Assembly (NCBI GenBank): GCA_963794955.1
Contig: CAWCGF010000023.1
Coordinates: 205,878-269,877, forward strand
Length of the DNA stretch: 64,000 nt
Direction: 5' to 3'
Source: JAFDVL01 sp963794955
GTDB lineage: Bacteria > Acidobacteriota > Blastocatellia > RBC074
The notes under the pieces are model-generated. The model did not search any database, had not been told where the DNA came from, and saw only the letters and a program-made list of their open reading frames with translations. Positions 7,574 to 16,214 of this stretch are shown one piece after another. The translations under genes and the position numbers were made by a program. Position 1 is the first letter of the stretch. Each line of letters starts with the position of its first letter.

Positions 7574-10500
7574 TCCTTTGTAATCGCCTCATCCAAATTC
7601 AGCAACACGCGCGTCACCGCCGTCCAGGCCGCCAGTTGCTCCATCGTCACACCTTTCGGCAACAAGAACGCTTTGTCAGGATCATTCGTCGCAAAGTTCC
7701 AGGGATTCAATTCGCCCGCAGCAAACCGCTCTTTCTGCCGCGCCATCAAGCCCAGCAATTCCGTTGCTTCTTGTGGCAAAGGTTTTCGTGATGTTACGCG
7801 TCGGAAGGCGTAGTCCAGTTTCTGGGCATCCGTGGCCCCGCCTTCTTTGATGGTCTTCAAAGCCAACGCTCGCGCCGCTTCTAAAAACGTAGTCTCGTTC
7901 AACGTCGTGAGCGCCTGCAAGGGCGTGTTGGATTTGGCACGTCGGACACAGGAAATATCGCCGTTGGGCACATCGAAGGTTTGCAGCATCGGATATGGCA
8001 CGCTGCGATAGCGGAACGTGTACAAGCCGCGCCGATAACGGTCCTCGCCTTTGTCTTCAAACCAATTTTTCGGGCCATAGCTCGTCGGCGGCAAATATAA
8101 AAACTCCGGCGAAGGCGGGAAGACGCTGGCACCGCCAACTTTAGGATTCAGCAATCCGCTGGCTGCAAGCGCAATGTCGCGCACGATTTCGCCTTCCACC
8201 CGAAAACGCGGGCCGCGGGCAAGCAGGCGATTGTATGGATCATCCGCTTGCGGATTGTGGATTTTGGTTTGCGGATTGAAGGCAGAAGACTGGCGATAGG
8301 TGGCACTCATGACGATCAATTTGTGAATGTGTTTCAGACTCCAGGCTTGGGATTGCGGATTATTAGCGGAACTCGTTTTCTTCCAATCCGCCTTCCGCAT
8401 TCCAAAATCCGCAATAGAAGGTTCCATAAACTCCACCGCCAGCCAATCCAACAATTCAGGATGCGACGGCGTTTCACTCTGTTTGCCCAAGTCTTCGGAA
8501 GTCGCAACGATCCCCGTACCAAAATAGCTTTGCCAGAGGCGATTGACCAACGCGCGGGCTGTCGTAGGCGATTGCCGATCCACCAGCCATTTGGCAAACG
8601 TCAGACGATTTACGGGCGCGCCTGCGGGTAATTGAGGCAAGAACGCAGGCACACCCGGCATCACAGCTTTGTCTGGGCGCAGAAAGTCGCCGCGTTTAAG
8701 CAGGTTCGTGGCGCGGTGTTCTGCTCGTTCGTTCATGACAAGCTGTGAAGAGCCTTCGGGATGCCGTTGCCAAAGTGCGGTGATCTCTCGATTATATTGT
8801 GCCCATCCGGGAATCGTCGTACGCCAATAACTGAACACAGTCTCCATCTGGGCTTTGGTGCGTTGCTCGCGTGGGAGTGCAAGAATTTCGCGCACGCGCG
8901 CAGGCAGCGGGTCGGCGACTGCATTGGGTGCAGTCGTCACCGACAAACGCACGCGACCGAGGTTATTGTTCATGTTGTCGTCACTGTTCCAGCCGCCGTG
9001 ATTCTGCTTCAGATAAAACGTGAGGATGGTGTCGCCGTCAGACCCGACCGGCTTATCCAAATTGAAGACGGCTTTGCGCGGTTGATTGCGCAAGCCTGGC
9101 CCCACATCGAAGCCCCAGGCGGTTTCGTCTTTGTCGTCCACCGCAAAGGCAATCGGGCCTTCGACGCGCCGCCGATTGCTCTTGTCGTAAAACATCGCGG
9201 CGAGTTCGGTCTCCGGCGGATTCACATCGGCAGTCGCTTTGACGATTTTCAATTTCTCGATTTTCTTTTCATCACTGGCGGGCGCGGCTTCCACATAAAA
9301 ATCCGTCAAGGCTCCAGTGCCTTTGATCGAACGTCCAGGGCCATTGAGCGGCAGGTTCGGATCAGTCAGTAGCTCCAGCCGCACGGCAGTGATGTTTTTC
9401 AAACCTGTTTTCCAAATCATCTTCACACGATGTTTGGTGGGTGCGTAGCCCTGTGCCAGGAAGGAGCCATCTTTGGACGGCAGATATTTTTGCCCGCCCG
9501 TAGAAATGTCATCCACGCGTGGATTCACGATAGTCCATTCTGGCTGATCGTTTTTGACGCTGTCCTCCCACGCGTTCATCTGCATCAGCCAATCTGGTTT
9601 CAACTCTTGCAGCTTGGCTTCGATTTCGCGGGTCTGGCTTAAAATCTGCGCTCGCTTCATCTGTTCTTCCGGCGTATAAGCGATCATCGCGCCTTCGGTC
9701 GAGTTATTCAGAAACGCGAACATCCCGTAATACTCTTCGTGTTTGATCGGATCGTATTTGTGCGTGTGGCATTGCGCACATTGAATCGTGATGCCAAGAA
9801 CGCTTTTGCCAATTGCATCCATCCGATCAAACATCGCTTCCATGCGAAATTGTTCAGGATCAACGCCGCCTTCTTCGTTAATCATCGAATTGCGGAGGAA
9901 GCCTGTGGCGACACGTTGTGCCTGTGTGGCCTTTGGTAACAAGTCGCCCGCGATTTGCTCGATGACAAATTGATCGTACGGCTTGTCCTGGTTGAGCGCA
10001 TTGATTACCCAGTCCCGATAAAACCAAACCGAACGCATCTTGTCTTTTTCAAAGCCATCCGAGTCGGCATACCGCGCGGCATCCAACCAATGCCTGCCCC
10101 AGCGTTCACCGTAATGCGGAGAAGCCAATAGCCGCTCGACTTGTTTTTCGTAGGCTTTGGGCGAGGCGTCTAGGAGAAATGCGTCTACCTCTGCGGGCGT
10201 CGGTGGCAGGCCAATTAAATCCAAACTCAAACGGCGTAACAATGTGGTTTTATCGGCTTCTGGTGAAGGCGTCAGGTTTTCTTTTTCGAGGCGAGCCAGC
10301 ACGAAGGCATCAATTGGAGTGCGCACCCAGCCGTTGTTTTTGACAGTGGGAAGCGCCGGGCGCACCGGCGCAACAAACGCCCAATGCTTTTGGATGGTGG
10401 TTGCAGTGGAAGCAGCCTCCGGCCACACTGCACCTTCGTCAATCCAACGTTTGATGAGTTCGATCTGCGCGGGCGTCAAGGCTTCCCGTCCCAATGGCAT

Positions 10501-10785
10501 CCGCTTTTCGCCATTCAAGCCGAGCAAGCGATGCACCAACCGACTGTCATGGCTGTTGCCAGGGATGATTTGTTTGAGCGCGAGCGTTTTGTTGCCGAAG
10601 TGCAAATCGGCTTTGGGCTTGTCACCAAAGTGACAAGGCGCGCAGGAGGTTTGCAAGATCGGTTGAATATCGCGCGCGAAATCTACTTTGGCTTGCGCGC
10701 CCGCCACTTGCGCACCGTAGTTGAGCGTTAGAACAAAGGCGAATAAACCAGCCAGAATTGTCAGAGAAAGGATTTTGTTGCGCAT
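7570..10785 (-). CDS. PSCyt1/DUF1549/DUF1553 secreted multidomain cytochrome
   Basis: 1071 residues. A signal peptide (about 1-31) leads into a PSCyt1 cytochrome domain with heme motif CAPCH near residue 49. DUF1549 follows, containing a second CxxCH (CAQCHTHKYDPIKHEEYYG). DUF1553 occupies roughly the last 300 residues (ARALVNRLWQSYFGTGIV, NTPLQALTTLNETTFLEAARALA). These proteins act outside the cytoplasmic membrane and normally pair with DUF1501; a role in polymer degradation or redox processing has been proposed but not shown. The gene is first in a minus-strand operon; its stop overlaps the DNA methylase start by 4 bp, so the methylase now depends on its transcript. About 180 bp separates its start from the upstream gene and may hold its promoter. 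Confidence 0.92.
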   Translation of the reverse strand: MRNKILSLTILAGLFAFVLTLNYGAQVAGAQAKVDFARDIQPILQTSCAPCHFGDKPKADLHFGNKTLALKQIIPGNSHDSRLVHRLLGLNGEKRMPLGREALTPAQIELIKRWIDEGAVWPEAASTATTIQKHWAFVAPVRPALPTVKNNGWVRTPIDAFVLARLEKENLTPSPEADKTTLLRRLSLDLIGLPPTPAEVDAFLLDASPKAYEKQVERLLASPHYGERWGRHWLDAARYADSDGFEKDKMRSVWFYRDWVINALNQDKPYDQFVIEQIAGDLLPKATQAQRVATGFLRNSMINEEGGVDPEQFRMEAMFDRMDAIGKSVLGITIQCAQCHTHKYDPIKHEEYYGMFAFLNNSTEGAMIAYTPEEQMKRAQILSQTREIEAKLQELKPDWLMQMNAWEDSVKNDQPEWTIVNPRVDDISTGGQKYLPSKDGSFLAQGYAPTKHRVKMIWKTGLKNITAVRLELLTDPNLPLNGPGRSIKGTGALTDFYVEAAPASDEKKIEKLKIVKATADVNPPETELAAMFYDKSNRRRVEGPIAFAVDDKDETAWGFDVGPGLRNQPRKAVFNLDKPVGSDGDTILTFYLKQNHGGWNSDDNMNNNLGRVRLSVTTAPNAVADPLPARVREILALPREQRTKAQMETVFSYWRTTIPGWAQYNREITALWQRHPEGSSQLVMNERAEHRATNLLKRGDFLRPDKAVMPGVPAFLPQLPAGAPVNRLTFAKWLVDRQSPTTARALVNRLWQSYFGTGIVATSEDLGKQSETPSHPELLDWLAVEFMEPSIADFGMRKADWKKTSSANNPQSQAWSLKHIHKLIVMSATYRQSSAFNPQTKIHNPQADDPYNRLLARGPRFRVEGEIVRDIALAASGLLNPKVGGASVFPPSPEFLYLPPTSYGPKNWFEDKGEDRYRRGLYTFRYRSVPYPMLQTFDVPNGDISCVRRAKSNTPLQALTTLNETTFLEAARALALKTIKEGGATDAQKLDYAFRRVTSRKPLPQEATELLGLMARQKERFAAGELNPWNFATNDPDKAFLLPKGVTMEQLAAWTAVTRVLLNLDEAITKE

Positions 10786-10898
10786 ACCTGTCCTAAGTAA
10801 AAAAAGTGGAACCGCTTTATGGTCTTACCAACCTAACGGTAGCGCATCCGACTCTTTGCTGACAAGGTGACAGCGTGCTTGTGCGGAAAATGTAGAGC

Positions 10899-10966
10899 AA
10901 ACTATCTGGTTTGCTTACGTTTCTCCAAGCCATATCTTATTGCAACCGAAACAAGCCAGATAGTTT
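10899..10966. repeat. Inverted repeat between convergently ordered minus-strand genes
   Basis: AAACTATCTGG (10899-10909) is repeated inverted as CCAGATAGTTT (10956-10966), 46 bp apart. It overlaps the stop of the hypothetical gene and precedes the cytochrome gene. It could be an operator-like site or a long-loop hairpin; there is no T-run typical of a terminator. Confidence 0.35.
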
Positions 10967-11651
10967 AGATGCGCCAACGCATCTGATCCAAATAAGCTTT
11001 GACCTCTTGCGGCGTTGCAGTCTGATGTTTGTGCGTGCGCCCGGCGGCCAAGCGGCTAAGCAAGCTGCTGCGTTTGGCAAAAACAGATTGGGCGTCCCAA
11101 TGGACAAAGAAATAATTCGGCCCAAACGCAGCTTCATCCGCGCGATCATTCACCAAATGTAATTGCGGCTCGAAGCGATGTTCGGTCCGGGCGCGGGCGC
11201 TATCGAAACGATGTCCTTGTCCCACCCAACGACTGATTTTTTCCATCCACGAATTCACTGCGTACCCGGCAGCTTTCAGCGCAGCGAGGAATTGGCGATG
11301 ATCGTTGACTGTCATTTCGAGATAACTCTGGGCCACCCCGATGATGCTGTTTACCTGCCCCCAGGCAGCAGGATTTTGCCCAAGCTGACGTGTGAAGTTT
11401 TGCAGCGTTAGAAATTTGTCAGTGGGGTTCCGGCTTTGGTTTTCGGTCAGGATTAAGGTCTGAAAGCGCTGCGCCGCGAGTTCAAAATCGTCGGGGGTAA
11501 AGTCTGCACGACTGACCAGCGCAAGCAGTTTCGAGACAAGTAGCTGTTGCTCGCCTTGCGCTAGGAGTGAAAAGAAGTTCTCCGCTTCACGAACCCCTAC
11601 CGACATATAAAATACTTGTTCACCAACGGCACCTTCACAATTGATCGCCAT
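10965..11651 (-). CDS. Hypothetical protein, coupled to the membrane H3TH protein
   Basis: I do not recognise the family. From the chosen Met the protein is about 228 residues, soluble and largely helical, without signal peptide or membrane segment. Visible features are an internal VREAENFFSLL segment and a basic C-terminal tail (RAAGRTHKHQTATPQEVKAYLDQMRWRI region). The start is uncertain: a Met at 11651 overlaps the upstream gene by 17 bp, and another at 11606 lies 29 bp after its stop; neither has a strong ribosome binding site. A longer open frame to 11747 exists but would sit mostly inside the neighbouring gene. Close spacing suggests co-transcription with the upstream membrane protein. 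Confidence 0.6.
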   Translation of the reverse strand: MAINCEGAVGEQVFYMSVGVREAENFFSLLAQGEQQLLVSKLLALVSRADFTPDDFELAAQRFQTLILTENQSRNPTDKFLTLQNFTRQLGQNPAAWGQVNSIIGVAQSYLEMTVNDHRQFLAALKAAGYAVNSWMEKISRWVGQGHRFDSARARTEHRFEPQLHLVNDRADEAAFGPNYFFVHWDAQSVFAKRSSLLSRLAAGRTHKHQTATPQEVKAYLDQMRWRI

Positions 11652-12471
11652 ACTTCTTACTATGCGCCTCTTTGGCGCTGGCAATCCAACCTTCGCGTTC
11701 GATGCGGCCACGAAATTGCTCCAGAAGGGCATCATAGCGCCGCACATCTTCCGGCGTCCATTCCGCGATTTGGCGAAACCAGTAAATGCCCTGTTGATTC
11801 AGCAATTTTTCCAGGGCCGGGCCGATGCCAAAGACCTCCTTTAGATCGTCGGGGTCTTTAGGATTGGCAGGCAGCGCCGAAGCGGTCGAAACTTTGACCG
11901 GCGACTCTTTCACCTCGCGTGCCATCATTTCCAACTCCGTCAGGCGTACCTTCAATTGTGCCAATTCGGACTCACGGGCTTTGCTTTGGGACTCTGCGAG
12001 TTGGGCGAATCTTGTTGTTCCTTCACTTTCCGCCATCCGCACTTTTAAGGCGGCAATTTCTGTTTGAAAGGTGGCCAGCGTTTGTTCGAGTTGAGATTTA
12101 AGATCGGCCTTTTCTTTCTCTGTTTCGGCTTTCAATTCATCCAATTCATTGATTCGAGCATCCAGGTCGATCTGCAATTCACGTTGCCTCACTTCCATCT
12201 CACTGATCCAGCCCTCACGAGTTTTGATTGTGGCGGTCAGCGTTGCCAATTCTGTTTGCATGGCGCTAATTTGGGCGGTGGCAGCCGTCGCCTCGGCGCG
12301 CAGCCCCTGCATTTCCTGCTCGCGCATCCGCCTTTTGTTGTCGCTTTCTTTCAGTAACTCGGTGGCATTGGCCGAGCCAAATATGCGCCCCAGGAAGAAG
12401 CCAACAATCCACCCCAAAATCCCCGCAATCAAAAGAGCTAAAACAATTTTATAAGAAACTTCCAGTAACAC
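11635..12471 (-). CDS. Membrane-anchored coiled-coil protein with C-terminal helix-hairpin-helix (H3TH-like) domain
   Basis: 278 residues. One N-terminal membrane helix (about 8-30, LALLIAGILGWIVGFFLG) is followed by a long Glu/Lys/Gln-rich coiled coil (about 40-195). The C-terminus (about 205-270) reads DDLKEVFGIGPALEKLLNQQ, the helix-hairpin-helix pattern seen in predicted 5' nuclease-like H3TH domains and in large-subunit-ribosomal-protein-fused homologues. Such C-terminal domains often bind DNA or protein; no catalytic acidic cluster of FEN-type nucleases is present, so a structural or tethering role is more likely. It is the first gene of a two-gene unit. Confidence 0.7.
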   Translation of the reverse strand: MLLEVSYKIVLALLIAGILGWIVGFFLGRIFGSANATELLKESDNKRRMREQEMQGLRAEATAATAQISAMQTELATLTATIKTREGWISEMEVRQRELQIDLDARINELDELKAETEKEKADLKSQLEQTLATFQTEIAALKVRMAESEGTTRFAQLAESQSKARESELAQLKVRLTELEMMAREVKESPVKVSTASALPANPKDPDDLKEVFGIGPALEKLLNQQGIYWFRQIAEWTPEDVRRYDALLEQFRGRIEREGWIASAKEAHSKKYGDQL

Positions 12472-12945
12472 TATTTCTCTTTCCCCCTCAGCTAAACGAT
12501 AAAATCGGGTACCGTTTTACATGATTGGCGTTGAGCTGAATTCTTCCCAATCACTATTTTGACAGTGCCCTGGTGCCTGACAAATACTTGCGCTGCCGTC
12601 ATTCCTGCCGTACCAGACACGGCTGACAAGTCGGCCAGACTCCGTCTTTAACTACCGTATGTGAAGAAAACTCATTGCTTCCGCTAGAGTCACTAGCAGT
12701 AGTAAATTGATGGCACCACTCGAATCTACCTTTACCCCACAGATAGTCGGGCAGATTACCTGAATTTCGGATTTATCAAGACCGCTTCAACTACCAATAA
12801 CAAAATGTTCCAAGGATGCTTGTCAAAACGTAAGGAGACTAGCATTGTGAGGAAAAACCTGTCAATTGAATGAACCTGTAAACTGCCCCTCTGACTATTT
12901 TCACAGAGCGGCGGGGAGTGCCAAACGTCACTCTGGCGGTGGCTA
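12472..12945. other. Intergenic stretch, no gene supported
   Basis: About 470 bp between the coiled-coil protein start and the prepilin peptidase stop. Open frames here are short and are extensions of the peptidase antisense frames. I see no repeat, RNA gene or convincing promoter; the end nearest 12472 must hold the promoter of the coiled-coil gene. Confidence 0.5.
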
Positions 12946-14094
12946 TCAGTGCGGGAACAGTCCCAGATACCAATGCAAAAGCGCTTGCCCAAAAAACAAT
13001 GCGAGGAGGGTGCTCACCCCCAAAGGGACGCCAAAGGGAAAGCGGAATTTCATTCCCTGCCGACTGATCAGCGCCGCGCTGCCGCCCACAATCGTCCCCA
13101 ATAAAGTCCCACACAGGAAAACCAGCAGCACCATTTGCCAGCCCAGAAAGGCACCCACCACAGCCATTAACTTAATGTCACCCAGGCCCATCCCTTCGAT
13201 CCCCCGAAGGTAAAAGAAAGCCGCGCGAAAAACCCATAAAGCCCCGCCACCTACGAGTGCGCCGAGGATGGATTGCAAGATGCTAAAAGAGGCGTAAAAA
13301 CCTGCCGGAGGATGCACCGGAACCGCTTGTGCGTTTTTGAATGCAGCAATCCACCAAATGATTTGCGCCACGACGCCCGCGCTCATCGTGATCGTGACAA
13401 CGCGCTTGGTCTTCCTCTCCCAGTTTAGGTTGAAGGCTTTGCCCTCTTCCGTTTCTTCCACGTCGTCAAAGTCGTGGTACTTGCCGAACAACACGTTTTC
13501 GACCTTATCCACCAGCCACAAAGCCGGAACCGCCAGAGCAATGGCGACAAAACTCAGCCACTGTGCGACCGAAGAAGTCACGAAGATTTCGGGCAGCCAG
13601 GCATTGATCGGAAACACCTGAACACCATTGGCAAAGCTGATATATGTAACCGCAGTGATCGCCACGACGGCAAATAGCAACGCGGGATAGGTGATGACAT
13701 CAGGCAATAACATGTGCTCGCCATCAATGAACGTCAACGCCACGATGATGGTCACAAAGATCATCTCAGCCACACTCATCCACGTCAGTCCGTGACGATA
13801 CACGAGCGCAAAAAACAAGACACCAATCAATAACTCAACAAGCGGATAGCGCCACGAAAAATGCGTTTTGCACGTCCGGCATTTGCCCCGCAAAAGCAGA
13901 TAGCTCAGCACCGGGATGTTATCGTACGATTTCACGGGCGCACCGCACGAACCGCAATGCGAGCCGGGAAAGGCCACCGATTCGCCCCGTGGCACTCGAT
14001 GAATGACAACATTTAGAAAACTGCCGATAACCAAGCCAAAGGGAAAAACCAGTAGTGCTTGTAAGATGAGAGGAAGGTCAAGTAATGGATACAT
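12946..14094 (-). CDS. Prepilin peptidase / leader methyltransferase (GspO/PilD family)
   Basis: 382 residues, polytopic. The N-terminal methyltransferase part has GSFLNVVIHRVPRGES and a zinc site of two CxxC pairs (CGSCGAP, CRTCKTHFSWRYP). The aspartyl protease part has both catalytic motifs: FIDGEHMLLPD and GMGLGDIKLM. It cleaves type IV prepilin or type II secretion pseudopilin leader peptides at the inner membrane and N-methylates the new end. It is longer than typical members (about 250-290 residues) because of an insert of roughly 90 residues between the two catalytic Asp motifs containing an acidic loop (HDFDDVEETEEGK). It stands alone; no pilin genes are nearby. Confidence 0.93.
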   Translation of the reverse strand: MYPLLDLPLILQALLVFPFGLVIGSFLNVVIHRVPRGESVAFPGSHCGSCGAPVKSYDNIPVLSYLLLRGKCRTCKTHFSWRYPLVELLIGVLFFALVYRHGLTWMSVAEMIFVTIIVALTFIDGEHMLLPDVITYPALLFAVVAITAVTYISFANGVQVFPINAWLPEIFVTSSVAQWLSFVAIALAVPALWLVDKVENVLFGKYHDFDDVEETEEGKAFNLNWERKTKRVVTITMSAGVVAQIIWWIAAFKNAQAVPVHPPAGFYASFSILQSILGALVGGGALWVFRAAFFYLRGIEGMGLGDIKLMAVVGAFLGWQMVLLVFLCGTLLGTIVGGSAALISRQGMKFRFPFGVPLGVSTLLALFFGQALLHWYLGLFPH

Positions 14095-14190
14095 TATGCT
14101 GAATTAAAATAACGGCGCGGGCATCAGAAGTGGGGCGTGAGCAGGGATTAGACCTGTTCTTGGCGAAAGCTGTCAAGCATAATTAGCAGC

Positions 14191-15300
14191 ATGAAGATTC
14201 TCCAGGTTTGCTCGGCGGAAAGCATCGGAGGCGGCGAACGACACGTCATGGATTTAATGCGCGTCTTGCTCGCACGCGGTCACGAACTGCATTGTGCCAT
14301 TCGCCCAGCCAGCCCGTTGCCGACGCAACTTGGCGAGCTACCAATCCAATGGCACGAGGTGAAACTACGCAATGCCGTGGATTGGTTCAGCATCCGACGG
14401 CTGCGCAAGATCATTGCGGAAAACCAAATTGAGGTCGTGCATGCCCACCTGGCGCGTGATTATCCAATCGTCGGGATGGCAACGAAAGCTTCGCCCGCGC
14501 GCTTCTTTCTCACCCGCCATCATTTCAACCCACTCAAAGCAAATCCGTTGTATGAAGCCGCCCTCAACCACGCGACCAACCTGCTGGCGGTTTCGGCTAG
14601 CGTGCGCGAAGCATTGGCGCAGGCATTTCCAACCCTGGAGGATCGCATTCGGATCATTCCCAACTGGCTGGACGAACGAACCCTGACGCCGGTCAGCCGC
14701 AAAGAGGCTCGTGCTTTTTTCGGCATCAGGAAATATTGGGCAGTGGCTGTGATTGGCCAACTCACGCCGCTAAAACGACAGGATTTATTTTTGGCAGCTA
14801 TTCAACAGTTGACGGCTAATGGTGCGTACGAACGAGCCGATTTTTTTGTTATCGGTGCTGCCAACCCGGAAGATCGGGGATATGAAACCAAGCTCAAAAC
14901 AATGGCGCGGGAAATGGGCTTGGCTGATCGCATCCATTTCACGGGCGCAGTGGAAGACTTACCCAGATATTTGCCCGCGTTCGACATCGTCGTCGCGCCT
15001 TCCGAGAACGAAGGCTTCTCCCTCGTAACGATTGAAGCGATGGCTGCGGGCTGCGCCGTCATTGCCACGGAGGTGGGCGGAATGGCAGAGATCATCGAAC
15101 CCAACATAACCGGCATTTTGTTCCAACCTGACAATGCAGAGATGCTGGCGCAGGAGTTACGCTGCTTACTCTTCGATAACCAATCTCGCCAAAAAATAGC
15201 AGAGGCCGCACAAACGATGGCGCGCGCGCGTTATGATCGGCAGCAGATCGTAGCGCAAATCGAACGGCTCTACCAAGCCAACGACATAGGCGAAAGATAA
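14191..15300 (+). CDS. Glycosyltransferase family 4 protein
   Basis: 369 residues with the GT-B fold layout. The N-terminal acceptor domain starts ILQVCSAESIGGGERHV, the usual glycine-rich GT4 opening. The donor domain contains VIGQLTPLKRQDLFL and the E-x7-E signature in ENEGFSLVTIEAMAAGC, followed by EVGGMAEII. It transfers a sugar from a nucleotide donor, probably on a cell-surface glycan or glycolipid; donor and acceptor cannot be read from sequence. It is divergent from the prepilin peptidase gene and isolated from other glycan genes. Confidence 0.9.
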   Translation: MKILQVCSAESIGGGERHVMDLMRVLLARGHELHCAIRPASPLPTQLGELPIQWHEVKLRNAVDWFSIRRLRKIIAENQIEVVHAHLARDYPIVGMATKASPARFFLTRHHFNPLKANPLYEAALNHATNLLAVSASVREALAQAFPTLEDRIRIIPNWLDERTLTPVSRKEARAFFGIRKYWAVAVIGQLTPLKRQDLFLAAIQQLTANGAYERADFFVIGAANPEDRGYETKLKTMAREMGLADRIHFTGAVEDLPRYLPAFDIVVAPSENEGFSLVTIEAMAAGCAVIATEVGGMAEIIEPNITGILFQPDNAEMLAQELRCLLFDNQSRQKIAEAAQTMARARYDRQQIVAQIERLYQANDIGER

Positions 15301-15360
15301 GCCATGGGGTTCATCGCAAAAGACGGATTATTAGTGATGCCACCAACTAAAGTCCCAGCC

Positions 15361-15389
15361 AAAACAAAAGCCCGACCAAGTGGTCGGGC
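15361..15389 (-). terminator. Intrinsic terminator after the ABC transporter gene
   Basis: An 8-bp perfect stem (GCCCGACC / GGTCGGGC at 15370-15377 and 15382-15389) with a 4-base loop is followed on the minus strand by TTTTGTTTT. It lies about 40 bp beyond the stop of the ABC ATPase gene. Confidence 0.75.
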
Positions 15390-15429
15390 AAAATTCCTTC
15401 GTAGGATCAGGAGGTGCCAAGTAAAACTC

Positions 15430-16128
15430 TTACAAACCTTTGCTCTCTTCCACAATGGTGCCGTCGAACAAATGAATCGTACGATCAGCATAACGCGAAA
15501 AACGCGAATCGTGCGTCACCATGCAAATCGTCGCGCCGCCCTGATGCAATTCGCGCATCAATTCCATGACGGCATCGCCATTCTTGGAATCCAGGTTGCC
15601 CGTCGGTTCGTCGGCCATCAGGATCAACGGCTGCCCGACAATCGCTCTGGCCACGGCGACACGTTGTTGTTGACCGCCGGAAAGTTGCGAAGGCAGGTGT
15701 TTCGCGCGATGTGCCATGCCGACGCGTTCCAGCGCCTCGTTGACGCGTTGCTTGCGTTCCGTAGAAGGCATGCCGCGATAGGTCAACGGCAATTCAACAT
15801 TCTCATAAACGCTCAAATCGCCGATCAAATTAAAACTCTGAAAAATGAAGCCGACCTCACGGTTACGAATACGGGCGCGCTCAGCCAGGGAGAGTTTTTC
15901 GACTGGCTTGCCATTCAGCCAGTAATTGCCTCCCGTAGGCGAATCCAATAAACCAAGGATAGAAAGCAGCGTGGATTTGCCGCAGCCTGACGGCCCGGCT
16001 ATCGAGACAAATTCGCCGGTTTCGATTTCCAAATGAATATTGTCCAACGCGTGGGTTTCGACTTCGTCCGTGAAAAAGACTTTTTGGACGCCATCGAGTT
16101 TGAGTAGGGATTGAGTGGATGAAGACAT
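15430..16128 (-). CDS. ABC transporter ATP-binding protein (LolD/MacB type)
   Basis: About 232 residues from the Met preceded by GAGGA at 7 bp spacing; an in-frame Met 11 codons upstream is less likely. It has Walker A (GPSGCGKSTLLSILG), Q loop, signature LSGGQQQRVAVARA, Walker B (LILMADEPTGNLD) and the switch His (MVTHDSRFS). The GNLDSKNG context is typical of the MacB/LolD/FtsE-like class that powers export or extraction of substrates. It follows an efflux adaptor gene 86 bp upstream, implying an export system, but no permease gene is adjacent. A clear terminator follows. Confidence 0.92.
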   Translation of the reverse strand: MSSSTQSLLKLDGVQKVFFTDEVETHALDNIHLEIETGEFVSIAGPSGCGKSTLLSILGLLDSPTGGNYWLNGKPVEKLSLAERARIRNREVGFIFQSFNLIGDLSVYENVELPLTYRGMPSTERKQRVNEALERVGMAHRAKHLPSQLSGGQQQRVAVARAIVGQPLILMADEPTGNLDSKNGDAVMELMRELHQGGATICMVTHDSRFSRYADRTIHLFDGTIVEESKGL

Positions 16129-16214
16129 GGGCAGTTCCTCGTTGTAGTTAAAATGCCTCAAGCTAAATCAAAGGCAAAAGGCAAAGGGCAAAGGTTAAAA
16201 GGTCGGCTTGCTTG

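Noticed and set aside
12756..13114. Additional minus-strand genes upstream of the prepilin peptidase stop
   Set aside because: These open frames overlap the peptidase gene in other frames and have no start signals or family features.
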